64,000 nt of DNA from positions 682,001-746,000 of the forward strand of contig NZ_NPKR01000002.1 of the NCBI RefSeq assembly GCF_008329535.1, in the 5' to 3' direction. Every line of letters begins with the position of its first letter. Position 1 is the stretch's first letter. This document shows positions 1-10,199 of this stretch, in pieces. The notes beneath the pieces are model-generated. The model had not been told where the DNA came from, made no database searches, and saw only the letters and a list, made by a program, of their open reading frames with translations. This DNA is from Mycolicibacterium sp. P1-18. Its GTDB lineage: Bacteria > Actinomycetota > Actinomycetes > Mycobacteriales > Mycobacteriaceae. A program made the position numbers and the translations under genes.

Positions 1-1
1 G

Positions 2-175
2 GCCTTCGGTTTCGTCCACAACCGGCTGCTTACTCCGATGCTGATGAGCGACCAGGCGGGGTTCGTGGCCACCGCCGCGTTGATCAGACGTGGTGTTTTC
101 CGAGCTCGCAGGGACGGGTATAACGCCGTCACCAAGCTGGGCGCTGCATTCTCCGGGCTCTCCGCAGCTGTGTAA
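2..175 (+). CDS. C-terminal fragment of an unidentified protein
   Basis: An open frame enters from the left edge and ends at TAA 173-175, giving 57 visible residues. It has no internal start that looks real, and its codon use is ordinary high-GC, so it is probably the 3' end of a longer plus-strand gene. The visible tail is basic (RRGVFRARRDG) and ends in a small Ala/Ser/Gly-rich stretch. I do not recognise the family. It could belong to the same envelope-lipid locus because it runs in the same direction as the downstream PKS, but 794 bases separate them. Confidence 0.45.
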   Translation, partial: AFGFVHNRLLTPMLMSDQAGFVATAALIRRGVFRARRDGYNAVTKLGAAFSGLSAAV

Positions 176-969
176 CTCCGTCGGGCAGTTGAGTTGTTCA
201 CTAATTTTCGCCCGGCCCCCGAGATGGGCTAACGTGCCGACAACGGCCGTTGTCCGGCCGGATCCCCTGTGGCGCAACCGTTTAACCCGGAACCGGCGCG
301 CCAGGGGCCGGAATCGACACGGTATTTGACGCGCACGTCGACGAGTGTTGCCAGAGTGGCGGTAGGTACACCTGTCGCTATCGGTCGTGACATTGCCAGA
401 AATCCGGGCCCGTCAGCGCGGACGGCGGCGCCGGCAACCGTCGTCTCCGTCGGACGTCCGGCCGGGCGGCCGGTTCGAATACCTCGATGGTCCTTCCGAG
501 CTGCGCAGATGAACAGTAGATGAAGCCTGGCCGACCAATGTCGAGCGAAATTGACAACGTCAATGGTCGAATGGAAAACGCATCGGCATTCGTTTGCCAG
601 AATTACACGTGGCGAAACTTTGCGGATGGTCCACACCCGTCGCCAAAAACGAACATCGGCGTCAATTTTCGGCGTTTCCGCAGCGTATGCGCCTAAACGA
701 GGTTGTTGGGACGAATAGGTAGCTGTCGGTGTAGTGTCCCGTCCGAAGAATGTTGAAGTGGAAAGGGCGGTAACGGATTTGCCGAATTTTTCGTACTAAT
801 GGTTCGTACCAAAAGTTCGGTTTGCTGGTCCGGAACTCCTTATCAATACTCAACTGCGGGTGCAAATGGAAAGGTCACAGAACTGATCCACCGCGCCGGA
901 GGACCGACGTCTTCGAGCAGCTCGACCAGGTCGGGAGCCCTGGTTGTTTCGTTGGAGAGGGTGAAGTAA
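176..969. other. Long non-coding region upstream of the PKS
   Basis: About 790 bases with no convincing gene: the short open frames here overlap on both strands, lack good ribosome sites and do not resemble proteins I know. The part from about 530 to 860 is clearly richer in A and T than the genes around it. It holds a tandem TTCGTAC repeat (790-809). A ribosome site GGAGAGG at 954-960 precedes the PKS start. The region is best read as a long promoter/regulatory region or 5' leader for the PKS operon; A/T-rich islands of this kind are often bound by nucleoid proteins such as Lsr2 in mycobacteria. Confidence 0.5.
790..809 (+). promoter_or_regulatory. Tandem TTCGTAC repeat in the PKS promoter region
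   Basis: TTCGTAC occurs at 790-796 and again at 803-809, 13 bases apart in the same orientation, inside the A/T-rich stretch before the PKS. The same heptamer occurs in inverted arrangement in the glycosyltransferase/mmpL intergenic region near 13.55 kb. It may be a regulator binding site; the protein is unknown. Confidence 0.3.
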
Positions 970-3900
970 GTGGCAGAGACACCGGTCTCCCCAATCGCCG
1001 TGATCGGCATGGGGTGCCGACTTCCCGGTGGCATCGACTCGCCAGCGGGATTGTGGGCTGCGCTGCTGCGCGGTGACAACGCCGTGACGACGGTGCCGTT
1101 GGATCGCTGGGACGCCGAGGAGTACTACGACCCGGAGCCCGGCGTGCCGGGACGGTCGATTTCCAAGTGGGGCGCGTTCATCGACGACGTCGCCGGCTTC
1201 GACAACGACTTCTTCAACATCAGCGAACGCGAAGCGATCGCCATCGACCCCCAGCAGCGGCTCCTCATGGAGACCGCCTGGGAAGCCGTCGAGCATGCCG
1301 GCATCGACCCGGCCACCATCGCCGACTCCCTCACCGGGGTGTTCATGGGGATGACGCACCAGGACTACCAATTGCTGGCCGCCGACGCCAACGCCGTCGA
1401 GGGTCCCTACGGATTCACTGGAAGCAACTTCAGCTTGGCCTCGGGCCGCATCGCCTACCACCTCGGAGTGCACGGCCCCGCCTTCACCGTCGACTCGGCC
1501 TGCTCGTCGAGCCTGCTCGCCGTGCACATGGCGTGCCGCAGCCTGGACGACGGCGAAAGCGACATGGCGCTGGCCGGTGGCGTCTCCATCATGCTGGAGC
1601 CTCGCAAGATGTCCTCGGGCTCCGCCCAGGGCATGCTGTCCGCGACGGGCGCCTGCCACGCGTTCGACGTGGACGCCGACGGCTTCGTCTCCGGCGAGGC
1701 GTCCGCGGTCCTGCTGCTCAAGCGCCTGGACGACGCCCTCGCCGACGGTGACGACGTGCTGGCGGTCATCCGCGGCACCGCCGCCAACCAGGACGGTCAC
1801 ACCGTCAACATCGCCACCCCGTCGCGTGACGCGCAGACCAGGGTCTACGAGGCGGCGCTCGCGGCCGGTCACGTCGACCCCGCCACCATCGGCATGGTCG
1901 AGGCGCACGGCACCGGCACGCCGGTTGGCGATCCGATCGAGTTCGCCAGCCTGGCGGCCGTCTACGGCAAGTCCGGGCCGGTCGCGCTCGGCTCGGCGAA
2001 GACCAACTTCGGCCACGGCCAGTCCGCGTCCGGTGCGGTCGGCCTGATGAAGGCGATCCTGGCGCTGCAGCACGGCCTGGTGCCGAAGAACCTGCACTTC
2101 ACCTCGATGCCCGACGAGATCGCCAGCATCGAGAGCCAGCTCTTCGTGCCGACCGAGGAGACGCCGTGGCCGGTCGAGGGTGACCACCCCCGCCGCGCCG
2201 CCGTGTCGTCCTACGGCTTGTCCGGAACCAACGTGCACGCCGTCCTCGAACAGGCGCCCACCGCGACGCCGACCCGCGCCGTCGACTCGACGACCACCCC
2301 CCGGGGCACTACCGGCCCGCACCTGTTCCCGCTGTCCGCCACGACCGCCGACGAACTGCGCCGCAGCGCCGGCCGGCTCGCCGACTGGGTCGAGAGCCGC
2401 GCCGACGTCGACGATCCCGACAGCGAACTCGCCGACCTGGCCTACACGCTGGCGCGCCGGCGCGCCCATCGTCCCGTCCGCACCGTCGTCATCGCCCGGG
2501 ACCGCGCCGAGTTGGTCACCGAACTCCGTGCCGTCGCCGACGGCGACGCGCCGTACGAGGCGGCCGTCGACAAGGGTCAGCGTGGACCGGTGTGGGTGTT
2601 CTCCGGACAGGGCTCGCAGTGGGCAGGCATGGGCACCGCCCTGCTCGCCTCCGAACCGGTGTTCGCCGAGACCGTCGCGACGATCGAACCGCTCATCGCC
2701 GCCGAATCCGGCTTCTCGGTCACCGAGGCCATGTCCTCGGACCAGGTCGTCACCGGCATCGACAAGGTGCAGCCCACGGTGTTCGCCGTCCAGGTGGCGC
2801 TGGCCGCCACGTTGAAGGCCCACGGCGTGGTGCCCGGCGCGGTGATCGGCCACTCCATGGGAGAGGTCGCCGCGGCGGTCGTCTCCGAGGCCCTCTCGCT
2901 CGAGGACGGCGTCAAGGTCATCTGCCGCCGGTCGGTCCTGATGGCCACCCTCGCCGGCTCCGGCGCCATGGCGTCGGTCGAGCTGCCCGCCCAGCAGGTG
3001 CTCTCCGAGCTCGCGGCGCGGGGCGTCAACGACGTCGTGCTCTCCGTCGTCGCCTCGCCGCAGTCCGCCGTGGTCGGCGGCGCCAAGGAATCCGTGCGCA
3101 AGCTCGCCGCCGAATGGGAGGCCCGCGGCATCATGGCCCGCGAGGTCGCCGTCGACGTGGCGTCGCACTCCCCGCAGGTCGACCCCATCCTCGACGAGCT
3201 CACCGAGGCGTTGCAGGACATCTCGCCCAGCGACCCGACGGTGCCGTACTACTCGTCGACGCTGTACGACCCCCGCGACCCCGCCGACTTCGACGCCTAC
3301 TACTGGGCCGACAACCTGCGTCACGCGGTGCGCTTCGCCGCTGCCGTCCAGGCGGCCCTCGAAGACGGCTACCGGGTGTTCGGCGAGCTCTCGCCGCACC
3401 CGCTGCTGACCTACGCGGTCGACCAGAACGCCCGCAGCCTCGACGTCCGCCTCGCGGCGCTGGCGAGCCTGCGGCGCGAACAGGAGCTGCCCAGCGGGCT
3501 GCGCGGCTTCGTCGCCGCCCTGCACGGTGCCGGTGCGGCGATCGACTACGCCGCGCTGTGGCCGGTCGGCGCGCTCGTCGACGCGCCGCTGCCGACGTTC
3601 CACCATCCCCACCTGATGCTCACCAGGGACGGGCAGGAGCAGGGCACGTCGACCCTCGCGGTCCATCCGCTGCTCGGAGCGCACGTCCGGTTGCCCGAGG
3701 AGCCGGAACGCCACGTGTGGCAGTCCGACGTCGGCACCGACGCTCAGCCCTGGCTGGCCGACCACCAGGTGCACGGCGTCGCGGCGCTGCCCGGCACGGC
3801 CTACTGCGAGATGGCCCTGGCCGCGGCCCGCACCGTCTTCGGTGACGAGTCGGAGGCCCGCGACATCGCGTTCGAGGAACTGCTGCTGCTCGAGCCGCAG

Positions 3901-6900
3901 ACGTCCATCTCGGCGGTGGCCTCGGTCACCGCGGACGGCATGACCGACTTCCAGGTGACCACCCGGCTCGAGGGCGAGGAGGTCCGGCGCGCCACCGCGG
4001 TCCTGCACACCGCCGACGACTCGGCCGCCGCACCCACCTACGACGTCGCCGCGCTCCGCGCTGAGCACCCCGTGGAGCTCAGCGGGGCGGAGATGCGCGA
4101 CTGGTACGACGCCAGGGGCATCCAGTACGGACCGGCCTTCACCGGCCTGACGGCCGCGCACACGACCCAGGGCCCCGGCGGCTCGGTGTTCGCCGAGGTC
4201 GCGCTGCCCGGCTCCATCCGGTCGCAGCAGGGCGCCTACGGCATCCACCCGGCGCTGCTCGACGTCTGCTTCCAGGCCGTCGGCGCGCATCCCGACCTTC
4301 ACACCGACGCCACCGGCACGCTCATGCTGCCGCTGGGGGTGCGACGGCTGCGGGCGCACGCGTCCACGCGCAACGCCCACTACTGCTACGTGCAGCTGGT
4401 CAACGCCAGTGCCGGTTCGGTCGAGGTCGACGTCGAGGTGCTCGACGAGCACGGCGCGGTCGTGCTGACCGTGGCCGGGCTTCGCCTCGGCACCGGCGTC
4501 TCGGAGCAGGGACTGCGCGACAAGCGGCTCAACGAACGGCTGCTGACCATCGACTGGCGTCGCCAGGAGCTGCCCGCCACCGACGTCGTCGGACACGGCC
4601 ACTGGCTGCTGGTCAGCACCTCCGACGAGTCCGACATGCTGGCGCACCAGCTCGCCGACGTGCTCAAGGCGGGGGAGGCCGACGTCACCGCGATGACGTG
4701 GAGCCCCGACGGCGACCACGCCGCCAACGCGGAACTCCTTCGCCGGACGCTCGTAGCCCGGCCCAGCGCGGCCGTCGTGGTGATCCAGGACCCGCGCTCC
4801 GCCGAGGCCGACCTGGTCGCCGACGGAGCCGACCACGTCCGCCACCTCGTCCGCATGACCCAGGTGCTGCCCGACGTCGCCGGCGAGCCGCCGCGGCTGT
4901 TCGTGCTCACCAGGGGCGCGCAGACGGTGCTGCCCGGTGAGGTGCCGAACCTCGCCCAGGGCGGAATCCGCGGCCTGGTCCGGGTCCTCGGGATGGAACT
5001 TCCGCGGATGCGGCCCACCCAGATCGACGTCGACGACGCCACCGACGTGAACCTGGTCGGCGCCGAACTGCTGTCGCTGTCCGACGAGGACGAGACGGCC
5101 TGGCGCGACGGTCACTACTTCACCGCCCGGCTCAACGTCACGCCGCTACAGCCCGAGGAACGCCACAGCACCGTGGTGCACCCCGAGCGCGACGGCATGC
5201 GGCTGCAGATCCGGACCCCCGGAGACCTGCAGTCGGCCGAATTGGTCGCCTACGAACGGACCGCACCGGGACCCGGCCAGATCGAAGTGGCCGTGTCGGC
5301 GTCGAACTTGAACTTCGCCGACGTCCTGGTCGCCTACGGTCGCTACCCGTCCTTCGAAGGTCGCATGCCCCAGCTGGGTGCGGACTTCGCCGGCGTGGTG
5401 ACGGCCGTCGGCGCGGGCGTCACCGACCACGAGATCGGTGACCGCGTCGCGGGCATCTCGGCCACCGGCGCATGGTGCACGTTCGTCACCTGCGACGCGA
5501 ACCTCGCGGTCCGCATTCCGGCCGAGCTGCCGGACGCCACCGCCGCCGCGGTGCCCAGCGCGCACGCCACCGCGTGGTACTCGCTGCACAACCTGGCCCG
5601 GATCACCGCCGGTGACAAGGTGCTGATCCACTCCGCCACCGGCGGCGTCGGTCAGGCCGCCGTGGCCATCGCGCAGGCCGCCGGGGCCGAGATCTACGCC
5701 ACCGCCGGTAGTCCGGATCGTCGACGGATGCTGGCGGACATGGGCGTCACGCACGTCTACGACTCGCGCAGCACCAAGTTCGCCGACGAGATCCGGCGCG
5801 ACACCGACGGCTACGGCGTCGACGTCGTGCTGAACTCGCTGCCGGGCGCGGCACAGCGGGCGGGTCTGGAGTTGCTGACCTTCGGCGGCCGGTTCGTCGA
5901 GATCGGCAAGCGGGACATCTACGGCGACACCAAGATGGGTCTGTTCCCGTTCCGCCGGAACCTGTCCTTCTACGCCGTCGACCTCGCCCTGCTGACACTG
6001 GTTGCGCCGGACACGCTCCGGAGCCTGCTGGAGGTCGTCTACCAGCAGATCGCCGACGGCGTGCTGCCCCCGCCGCAGACCACGCACTACCCGTTGGCCA
6101 ACGGCGCCAACGCCATCCGTGCGATGGGTGCCGCCGAGCACACCGGAAAGCTGGTGCTCGACGTGCCGCGCACCGGTCAGTTCGCGGCGGTGGTGCCCGC
6201 CGAGCGGGCGCCGGCGTTCCGCGCCGACGGCGCGTACGTCGTCACCGGTGGACTGGGTGGCCTCGGATTGTTCCTGGCCGAGAAGATGGCGGCGGCCGGT
6301 TGCGGCCGCATCATCCTCAACGGTCGGTCCGCGCCGACGCCGGAGACTCAGCGCGTCATCGAACGGCTCCGCAAGTCGGGCACCGAGGTCGAGGTCGAAC
6401 TCGGCGACGTGTCCGACGCGGCGACGGCGGCCCGAATGGTGGCCTCGGCCACCGCGACGGGGATCCCGTTGCGTGGCGTGCTGCACGCCGCCGCGGTCAT
6501 CGAGGACGCCACGCTCGGCAACATCACCGACGAACTGATCGACCGGGACTGGGCGCCGAAGGCGATGGGCGCGTGGCGACTACACGAAGCCACCGCCGCC
6601 GCGTCGCTGGACTGGTTCTGCTGCTTCTCGTCGGCCGCCGCGATGGTGGGTTCGCCGGGACAGGGCGCCTATGCGGCCGCCAACAGTTGGCTGGACTCCT
6701 TCGCACGGTGGCGCCGCGCCCAGGATCTGCCCGCTCAGGTGGTGGCGTGGGGTGCATGGGCCCAGATCGGCGCCGGCCAGGCCATGGCCGACAACGAGGG
6801 CATGGCCATCGCCCCCGAGGACGGTGCGTACGCCTTCGACACCCTGATGCGCCACACCCGGGTGTACAGCGGCTACGCACCGGTCGCCGGTGCGGCGTGG

Positions 6901-7275
6901 CTGACGGCGTTCGCGCAGACCAGCCCGTTCGCCGAGGCGTTCGCGTCGATGGGTCAGGACCGCTCCGGGTCGAGCGAGTTCCTGGAGGAGCTGCGCCTGC
7001 TGCCCCGCGAGGAGTGGGCCGCCCGGGTCCGGCGTCTGATCTCCGAGGAGATGAGCCTGATCCTGCGGCGTTCGGTCGACGCGGACCGGCCGCTGTCGGA
7101 GTACGGCCTAGACTCCCTCGGGACGTTGGAGTTGCGCACGCGGCTCGAATCCGAGACGGGCGTGCGAATCGGTTCGACCGACGTCACCACGGTGCGCGGT
7201 CTTGCCGAGCGGCTCAGCGAGATGATCGCCGTGGACCTCGACGTCGACGCCGCCGTGCCGGCGGTGTCGCCATGA
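970..7275 (+). CDS. pks5: Mas/Pks5-type iterative type I polyketide synthase
   Basis: A 2101-residue single-module reducing PKS with order KS-AT-DH-ER-KR-ACP, the architecture and length of mycocerosic acid synthase-like enzymes (Mas, Pks5, Pks2). The KS carries Cys178 (DSACSSS), His313 (EAHGTGTP) and His349 (NFGHG). The AT has GHSMGE with Ser629; its VASHSPQ motif fits methylmalonyl-CoA use. The DH motif HxxxGxxxxP begins at His932. The ER starts near residue 1440 with a nucleotide-binding GGVGQ near 1558. The KR has GGLGGLG near 1760, and the ACP attaches phosphopantetheine at Ser2049 (LDSLG). The GTG start at 970 has GGAGAGG nine bases upstream. It should elongate a fatty acyl starter with methylmalonyl-CoA to a methyl-branched acid. 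Position and neighbours match the pks5/LOS locus, so branched acyl chains of a lipooligosaccharide are the likely product. The exact paralogue name is inferred. Confidence 0.88.
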   Translation: MAETPVSPIAVIGMGCRLPGGIDSPAGLWAALLRGDNAVTTVPLDRWDAEEYYDPEPGVPGRSISKWGAFIDDVAGFDNDFFNISEREAIAIDPQQRLLMETAWEAVEHAGIDPATIADSLTGVFMGMTHQDYQLLAADANAVEGPYGFTGSNFSLASGRIAYHLGVHGPAFTVDSACSSSLLAVHMACRSLDDGESDMALAGGVSIMLEPRKMSSGSAQGMLSATGACHAFDVDADGFVSGEASAVLLLKRLDDALADGDDVLAVIRGTAANQDGHTVNIATPSRDAQTRVYEAALAAGHVDPATIGMVEAHGTGTPVGDPIEFASLAAVYGKSGPVALGSAKTNFGHGQSASGAVGLMKAILALQHGLVPKNLHFTSMPDEIASIESQLFVPTEETPWPVEGDHPRRAAVSSYGLSGTNVHAVLEQAPTATPTRAVDSTTTPRGTTGPHLFPLSATTADELRRSAGRLADWVESRADVDDPDSELADLAYTLARRRAHRPVRTVVIARDRAELVTELRAVADGDAPYEAAVDKGQRGPVWVFSGQGSQWAGMGTALLASEPVFAETVATIEPLIAAESGFSVTEAMSSDQVVTGIDKVQPTVFAVQVALAATLKAHGVVPGAVIGHSMGEVAAAVVSEALSLEDGVKVICRRSVLMATLAGSGAMASVELPAQQVLSELAARGVNDVVLSVVASPQSAVVGGAKESVRKLAAEWEARGIMAREVAVDVASHSPQVDPILDELTEALQDISPSDPTVPYYSSTLYDPRDPADFDAYYWADNLRHAVRFAAAVQAALEDGYRVFGELSPHPLLTYAVDQNARSLDVRLAALASLRREQELPSGLRGFVAALHGAGAAIDYAALWPVGALVDAPLPTFHHPHLMLTRDGQEQGTSTLAVHPLLGAHVRLPEEPERHVWQSDVGTDAQPWLADHQVHGVAALPGTAYCEMALAAARTVFGDESEARDIAFEELLLLEPQTSISAVASVTADGMTDFQVTTRLEGEEVRRATAVLHTADDSAAAPTYDVAALRAEHPVELSGAEMRDWYDARGIQYGPAFTGLTAAHTTQGPGGSVFAEVALPGSIRSQQGAYGIHPALLDVCFQAVGAHPDLHTDATGTLMLPLGVRRLRAHASTRNAHYCYVQLVNASAGSVEVDVEVLDEHGAVVLTVAGLRLGTGVSEQGLRDKRLNERLLTIDWRRQELPATDVVGHGHWLLVSTSDESDMLAHQLADVLKAGEADVTAMTWSPDGDHAANAELLRRTLVARPSAAVVVIQDPRSAEADLVADGADHVRHLVRMTQVLPDVAGEPPRLFVLTRGAQTVLPGEVPNLAQGGIRGLVRVLGMELPRMRPTQIDVDDATDVNLVGAELLSLSDEDETAWRDGHYFTARLNVTPLQPEERHSTVVHPERDGMRLQIRTPGDLQSAELVAYERTAPGPGQIEVAVSASNLNFADVLVAYGRYPSFEGRMPQLGADFAGVVTAVGAGVTDHEIGDRVAGISATGAWCTFVTCDANLAVRIPAELPDATAAAVPSAHATAWYSLHNLARITAGDKVLIHSATGGVGQAAVAIAQAAGAEIYATAGSPDRRRMLADMGVTHVYDSRSTKFADEIRRDTDGYGVDVVLNSLPGAAQRAGLELLTFGGRFVEIGKRDIYGDTKMGLFPFRRNLSFYAVDLALLTLVAPDTLRSLLEVVYQQIADGVLPPPQTTHYPLANGANAIRAMGAAEHTGKLVLDVPRTGQFAAVVPAERAPAFRADGAYVVTGGLGGLGLFLAEKMAAAGCGRIILNGRSAPTPETQRVIERLRKSGTEVEVELGDVSDAATAARMVASATATGIPLRGVLHAAAVIEDATLGNITDELIDRDWAPKAMGAWRLHEATAAASLDWFCCFSSAAAMVGSPGQGAYAAANSWLDSFARWRRAQDLPAQVVAWGAWAQIGAGQAMADNEGMAIAPEDGAYAFDTLMRHTRVYSGYAPVAGAAWLTAFAQTSPFAEAFASMGQDRSGSSEFLEELRLLPREEWAARVRRLISEEMSLILRRSVDADRPLSEYGLDSLGTLELRTRLESETGVRIGSTDVTTVRGLAERLSEMIAVDLDVDAAVPAVSP

Positions 7276-7331
7276 CCATCGAATCAGCGCCGATGACGTC
7301 GCTCCGCGAATCAGGACCAGGGGAGAGATAG
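7272..7331 (+). CDS. 19-codon bridging mini-ORF between PKS and PapA
   Basis: ATG at 7272 overlaps the PKS stop as ATGA, and the frame ends at TAG 7329-7331, directly abutting the papA ATG at 7332. The peptide would be 19 residues ([11 protein letters not shown]...). A GGGGAGAG tract at 7319-7326 lies at its end and probably serves as the papA ribosome site. The arrangement is what a translational-coupling leader would look like, but a chance open frame is also possible. No function is claimed for the peptide. Confidence 0.25.
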   Translation: MTIESAPMTSLRESGPGER

Positions 7332-8822
7332 ATGGTTGCGATCAAGGCGATCCACGACTGGATCGGGACGTCCGGTGACGTCGTGTCCTGGCACCCGTCG
7401 CCCGCCAGCCGGGCCAAGGTGATGAACGCCCCCGTGAGTGCGGTGCCGCCCAGTTACCAGCAGGCGCAGCACGTTCGCGGCTACCTGGACCACCTGTCCA
7501 AGGGCAGCGACATGGCCCGGCTCAACATCCCCGCGTGGGACATGCCGGGACAGTGCGACCTTCGCGCGATGTCTCACGTCGTCAACGCCTACCTACGTCG
7601 CCACGACACGTACCACAGCTGGTTCGAGATGACCGACGACGGCCAGATCGTGCGCCACACCGTCGCCAACCCGCGTGACATCTCGTTCGTGCCCACCAAG
7701 TACGGCGAGATGACGGCGACCGAGTGGCGCGAGCACGTGCTCGGCACGCCCAACCCACTGCAGTGGGATTGCTTCTCGTTCGGCATCATTCAGCGCGCCG
7801 ACCACTTCACCTTCTACATCAGCGTCGACCACGTGCACACCGACGCGATGTTCATGGGTCTGGTGCTCGTCGAGATCCACATGATGTACGCCGCACTGGT
7901 CAGCGGGGCTGGCCCCATTCCGCTCCCCGCCGCAGGCAGCTACGACGAGTACTGCGTCCGGCAGAACGCGATGCTGTCCAGCCTCACCCTGGAGTCACCC
8001 GAGGTGCGGGAGTGGATCCGCTTCGCCGAGTCCAACGACGGCACGCTGCCGCACTTCCCGTTCCCGCTCGGCGACCCGCCGTGGTCCAAGACGGGTGACC
8101 TGCTGACGGTGCGACTGCTGGACAAGCAGCAGTCGGACCGATTCGAGGCCGCCTGCACCGCGGCTGGCGCCCGCTTCATCGGTGGCGTGTTCGCCTGCGC
8201 GGCGATGGCGCAGGAAGCGCTCACAGGATCGACCGACTACCACGTGATCACGCCGACCACGACCCGGTCGACGCCCGAGGAGTTCCAGACCACCGGGTGG
8301 TTCACGGGCGTGGTTCCCGTCTCCGTGACCGTCGACCCCAAGAACTTCGGCGACACCGCCCGCGCGGCGCAACGCTCGTTCGACGGTCGGATGTCGTTGG
8401 GCCCCATCCCCTTCGACCGCGTGCTCGAACTGGCCGACGGGGAGTTTGGCCTGCGGTCTCCGGACCCCGGCGTGCCGATGGTGTCGTTCCTCGACGCCGG
8501 CCTGCCGCCGCTGTCGGCCAGCATCATCGCCGAGTGGGAGCGGATGAACGGACGCGTGTTCAGCGACGCCCGGTCCGCATACCAGATCGGTTTGTGGGTC
8601 AACCGCGGCGAGCGCGAGACCTCGGTGACCGTGGCGTTCCCGGACAACCCCATCGCCCGCGAGTCGGTGGACCGGTACGTGGCGGCCATGGTCGCGGTGT
8701 ACCTGAGCGTCGCCGACGGTGCGATGGCAGCACCCAGTCGTGGGCACGTGCGGCACGGGGAGGCTCTGCACCGCAACGCCGTTCGTGACCGCGAGCCGCT
8801 GATGCCGATGGCCAAGGGCTGA
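7332..8822 (+). CDS. papA4: PapA-family polyketide-associated acyltransferase
   Basis: A 496-residue member of the condensation-domain acyltransferase superfamily. The catalytic HxxxD motif is DHVHTDA, with His167 and Asp171. I do not see the DFGWG structural motif of PapA5, but the overall length, the N-terminal layout and the position directly after an Mas-like PKS are typical of PapA proteins. These take an acyl chain from the PKS ACP, or acyl-CoA, and esterify it to a hydroxyl of a glycolipid core. The ATG at 7332 follows GGGGAGAG. It lies in the PKS operon, 56 bases after the PKS stop. In the M. tuberculosis pks5 region the equivalent neighbour is papA4; the symbol here rests on that position, not on a search. 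Confidence 0.75.
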   Translation: MVAIKAIHDWIGTSGDVVSWHPSPASRAKVMNAPVSAVPPSYQQAQHVRGYLDHLSKGSDMARLNIPAWDMPGQCDLRAMSHVVNAYLRRHDTYHSWFEMTDDGQIVRHTVANPRDISFVPTKYGEMTATEWREHVLGTPNPLQWDCFSFGIIQRADHFTFYISVDHVHTDAMFMGLVLVEIHMMYAALVSGAGPIPLPAAGSYDEYCVRQNAMLSSLTLESPEVREWIRFAESNDGTLPHFPFPLGDPPWSKTGDLLTVRLLDKQQSDRFEAACTAAGARFIGGVFACAAMAQEALTGSTDYHVITPTTTRSTPEEFQTTGWFTGVVPVSVTVDPKNFGDTARAAQRSFDGRMSLGPIPFDRVLELADGEFGLRSPDPGVPMVSFLDAGLPPLSASIIAEWERMNGRVFSDARSAYQIGLWVNRGERETSVTVAFPDNPIARESVDRYVAAMVAVYLSVADGAMAAPSRGHVRHGEALHRNAVRDREPLMPMAKG

Positions 8823-8828
8823 GCAAGG

Positions 8829-10199
8829 GTGTCGACGGAGAATCGGCCGGACACCGACTCCCTGCTCGACTACGTCGACCAGGCGTTGTTCCTCGGCCTG
8901 CGCGCCACGGGACAGTCCGCGGCCATGCAGATGGTGTGGGTCTACGACGACGCCCCGGACTGGGCTGAACTGCGGCGTTTTCACCAGGACTTCGGATTTG
9001 GCTTGGCGGGCAGGATGATCGAGCCCTCGGTGCTGCCGTTCGGTCGGCACCGCTGGGTGTCGTCGCTGGGACCCGCCGCGCCCTTGGAGGTGGCGGACAC
9101 GCCCCGGCCACGCGCCGAGCTCAGCGACTGGATCGACGAACGGGCCCAGCTGCCCATCGATCCCGAGCACGGCCCCGCCTGGCACATGGCCGTGCAACCG
9201 CTCACCGACGGGGCGACTGCGGTCACCCTGGTGGGCTCACACTGCATCGGTGACGGTGGCGCGGCGTTCCTGTCGGTGTTCGAAGCCGTCATGGGTGCCC
9301 GCCGCGACCTGGGCTACCCGCTGCCCAAGTCCAGGACTCGGCGCCAGGCGTTGCTCGCCGACGCCCGCCAGACGGTGCGCGACCTGCCCGACGTGGGTCG
9401 GACGCTGGTGGCGGCCGCGAAGTTCCTCCGGGCCAAGCGCCGGGAGTCCTCCGGCGTTGCCACGCCGGCGGCGAAGAAGAAGGCCGCGGTCAGCCGCCCC
9501 GACGAGACGGTGATCGTGCCCGCCATCTCGGCGTTCGTGGACCTGGCGGAATGGGATGCGCGCGCCGAAGCCCTTGGGGGCAACGGTCATTCACTGCAGG
9601 CGGGTCTCGCGGCGCGGCTCGCGGTGCACCAGGGCCGGGCACTCGCCGCCGACGGCACGGTCGGACTGATCGTGCCCATCAACGACCGCACCACCATGGA
9701 GGACACCAGGGCCAACGCGGTCAAGCTGGCGTACGTCCGCGTCGACCCGACGCACGTCGCCAAGGATCTGACCGACACCCGCACCGCGGTGCGGGAGGCG
9801 CTCAAGGTGATGCGCGAGAAGCCGGACGAGGCACTGGCCCTTCTCCCGCTCAACCCGTTCGTCCCCAAGGTCGCCGTGCGGCACACCGCGGACCTGGCGT
9901 TCGGCTTCACCGACCAGCCGGTGTCCAGTTCCAACATCGGCGACCTTCCGGTGCAGGTCGCCAGCCCCGGGGGTGCACCGGCGCAGCAGGTGATGTTGCG
10001 CGGCATCGACCAGCGCATCACCCGCAGAGTGCTCGAAGAGCGCAGCGGGTTGTTGACGGTCGTGTCCGGACGCCTCGACGGCAAGGTCACCATCACCGTC
10101 GTCGGCTATCAACCCGGTGTCGAGAACACCAAGCAGGCGCTGCGCGAGCGGTTGGCCGCCGTCTTGGAGGAATTCGAACTCACCGGGGTGATCGTGTGA
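8829..10199 (+). CDS. HxxxD acyltransferase-like protein, first of a tandem pair
   Basis: 456 residues starting with GTG six bases after papA. The N-terminal block (DYVDQALFLGL...) and the motif SHCIGDGG, with His138 and Asp142 in HxxxDG, place it in the WS/DGAT-PapA-condensation superfamily. It is shorter than NRPS condensation domains with their flanks but has the two-lobe length of an acyltransferase. A Lys/Ala-rich linker lies around residues 215-230 between the likely lobes. It is clearly paralogous to the next gene and to the gene at 27.8-29.2 kb; all three share FGRxRW near residue 71. A role in adding acyl groups to the locus's glycolipid is inferred from context; substrate and acceptor are unknown. 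Confidence 0.7.
   Translation: MSTENRPDTDSLLDYVDQALFLGLRATGQSAAMQMVWVYDDAPDWAELRRFHQDFGFGLAGRMIEPSVLPFGRHRWVSSLGPAAPLEVADTPRPRAELSDWIDERAQLPIDPEHGPAWHMAVQPLTDGATAVTLVGSHCIGDGGAAFLSVFEAVMGARRDLGYPLPKSRTRRQALLADARQTVRDLPDVGRTLVAAAKFLRAKRRESSGVATPAAKKKAAVSRPDETVIVPAISAFVDLAEWDARAEALGGNGHSLQAGLAARLAVHQGRALAADGTVGLIVPINDRTTMEDTRANAVKLAYVRVDPTHVAKDLTDTRTAVREALKVMREKPDEALALLPLNPFVPKVAVRHTADLAFGFTDQPVSSSNIGDLPVQVASPGGAPAQQVMLRGIDQRITRRVLEERSGLLTVVSGRLDGKVTITVVGYQPGVENTKQALRERLAAVLEEFELTGVIV

Noticed and set aside
229..636. Possible small gene on the minus strand upstream of the PKS
   Set aside because: Overlapping frames exist on both strands, no ribosome site, no family resemblance; left as non-coding.
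850..5115. 1421-residue open frame on the minus strand opposite the PKS
   Set aside because: It is a high-GC shadow, rich in Arg/Gly/Val/Asp with no domain, opposite a PKS with every catalytic motif intact.
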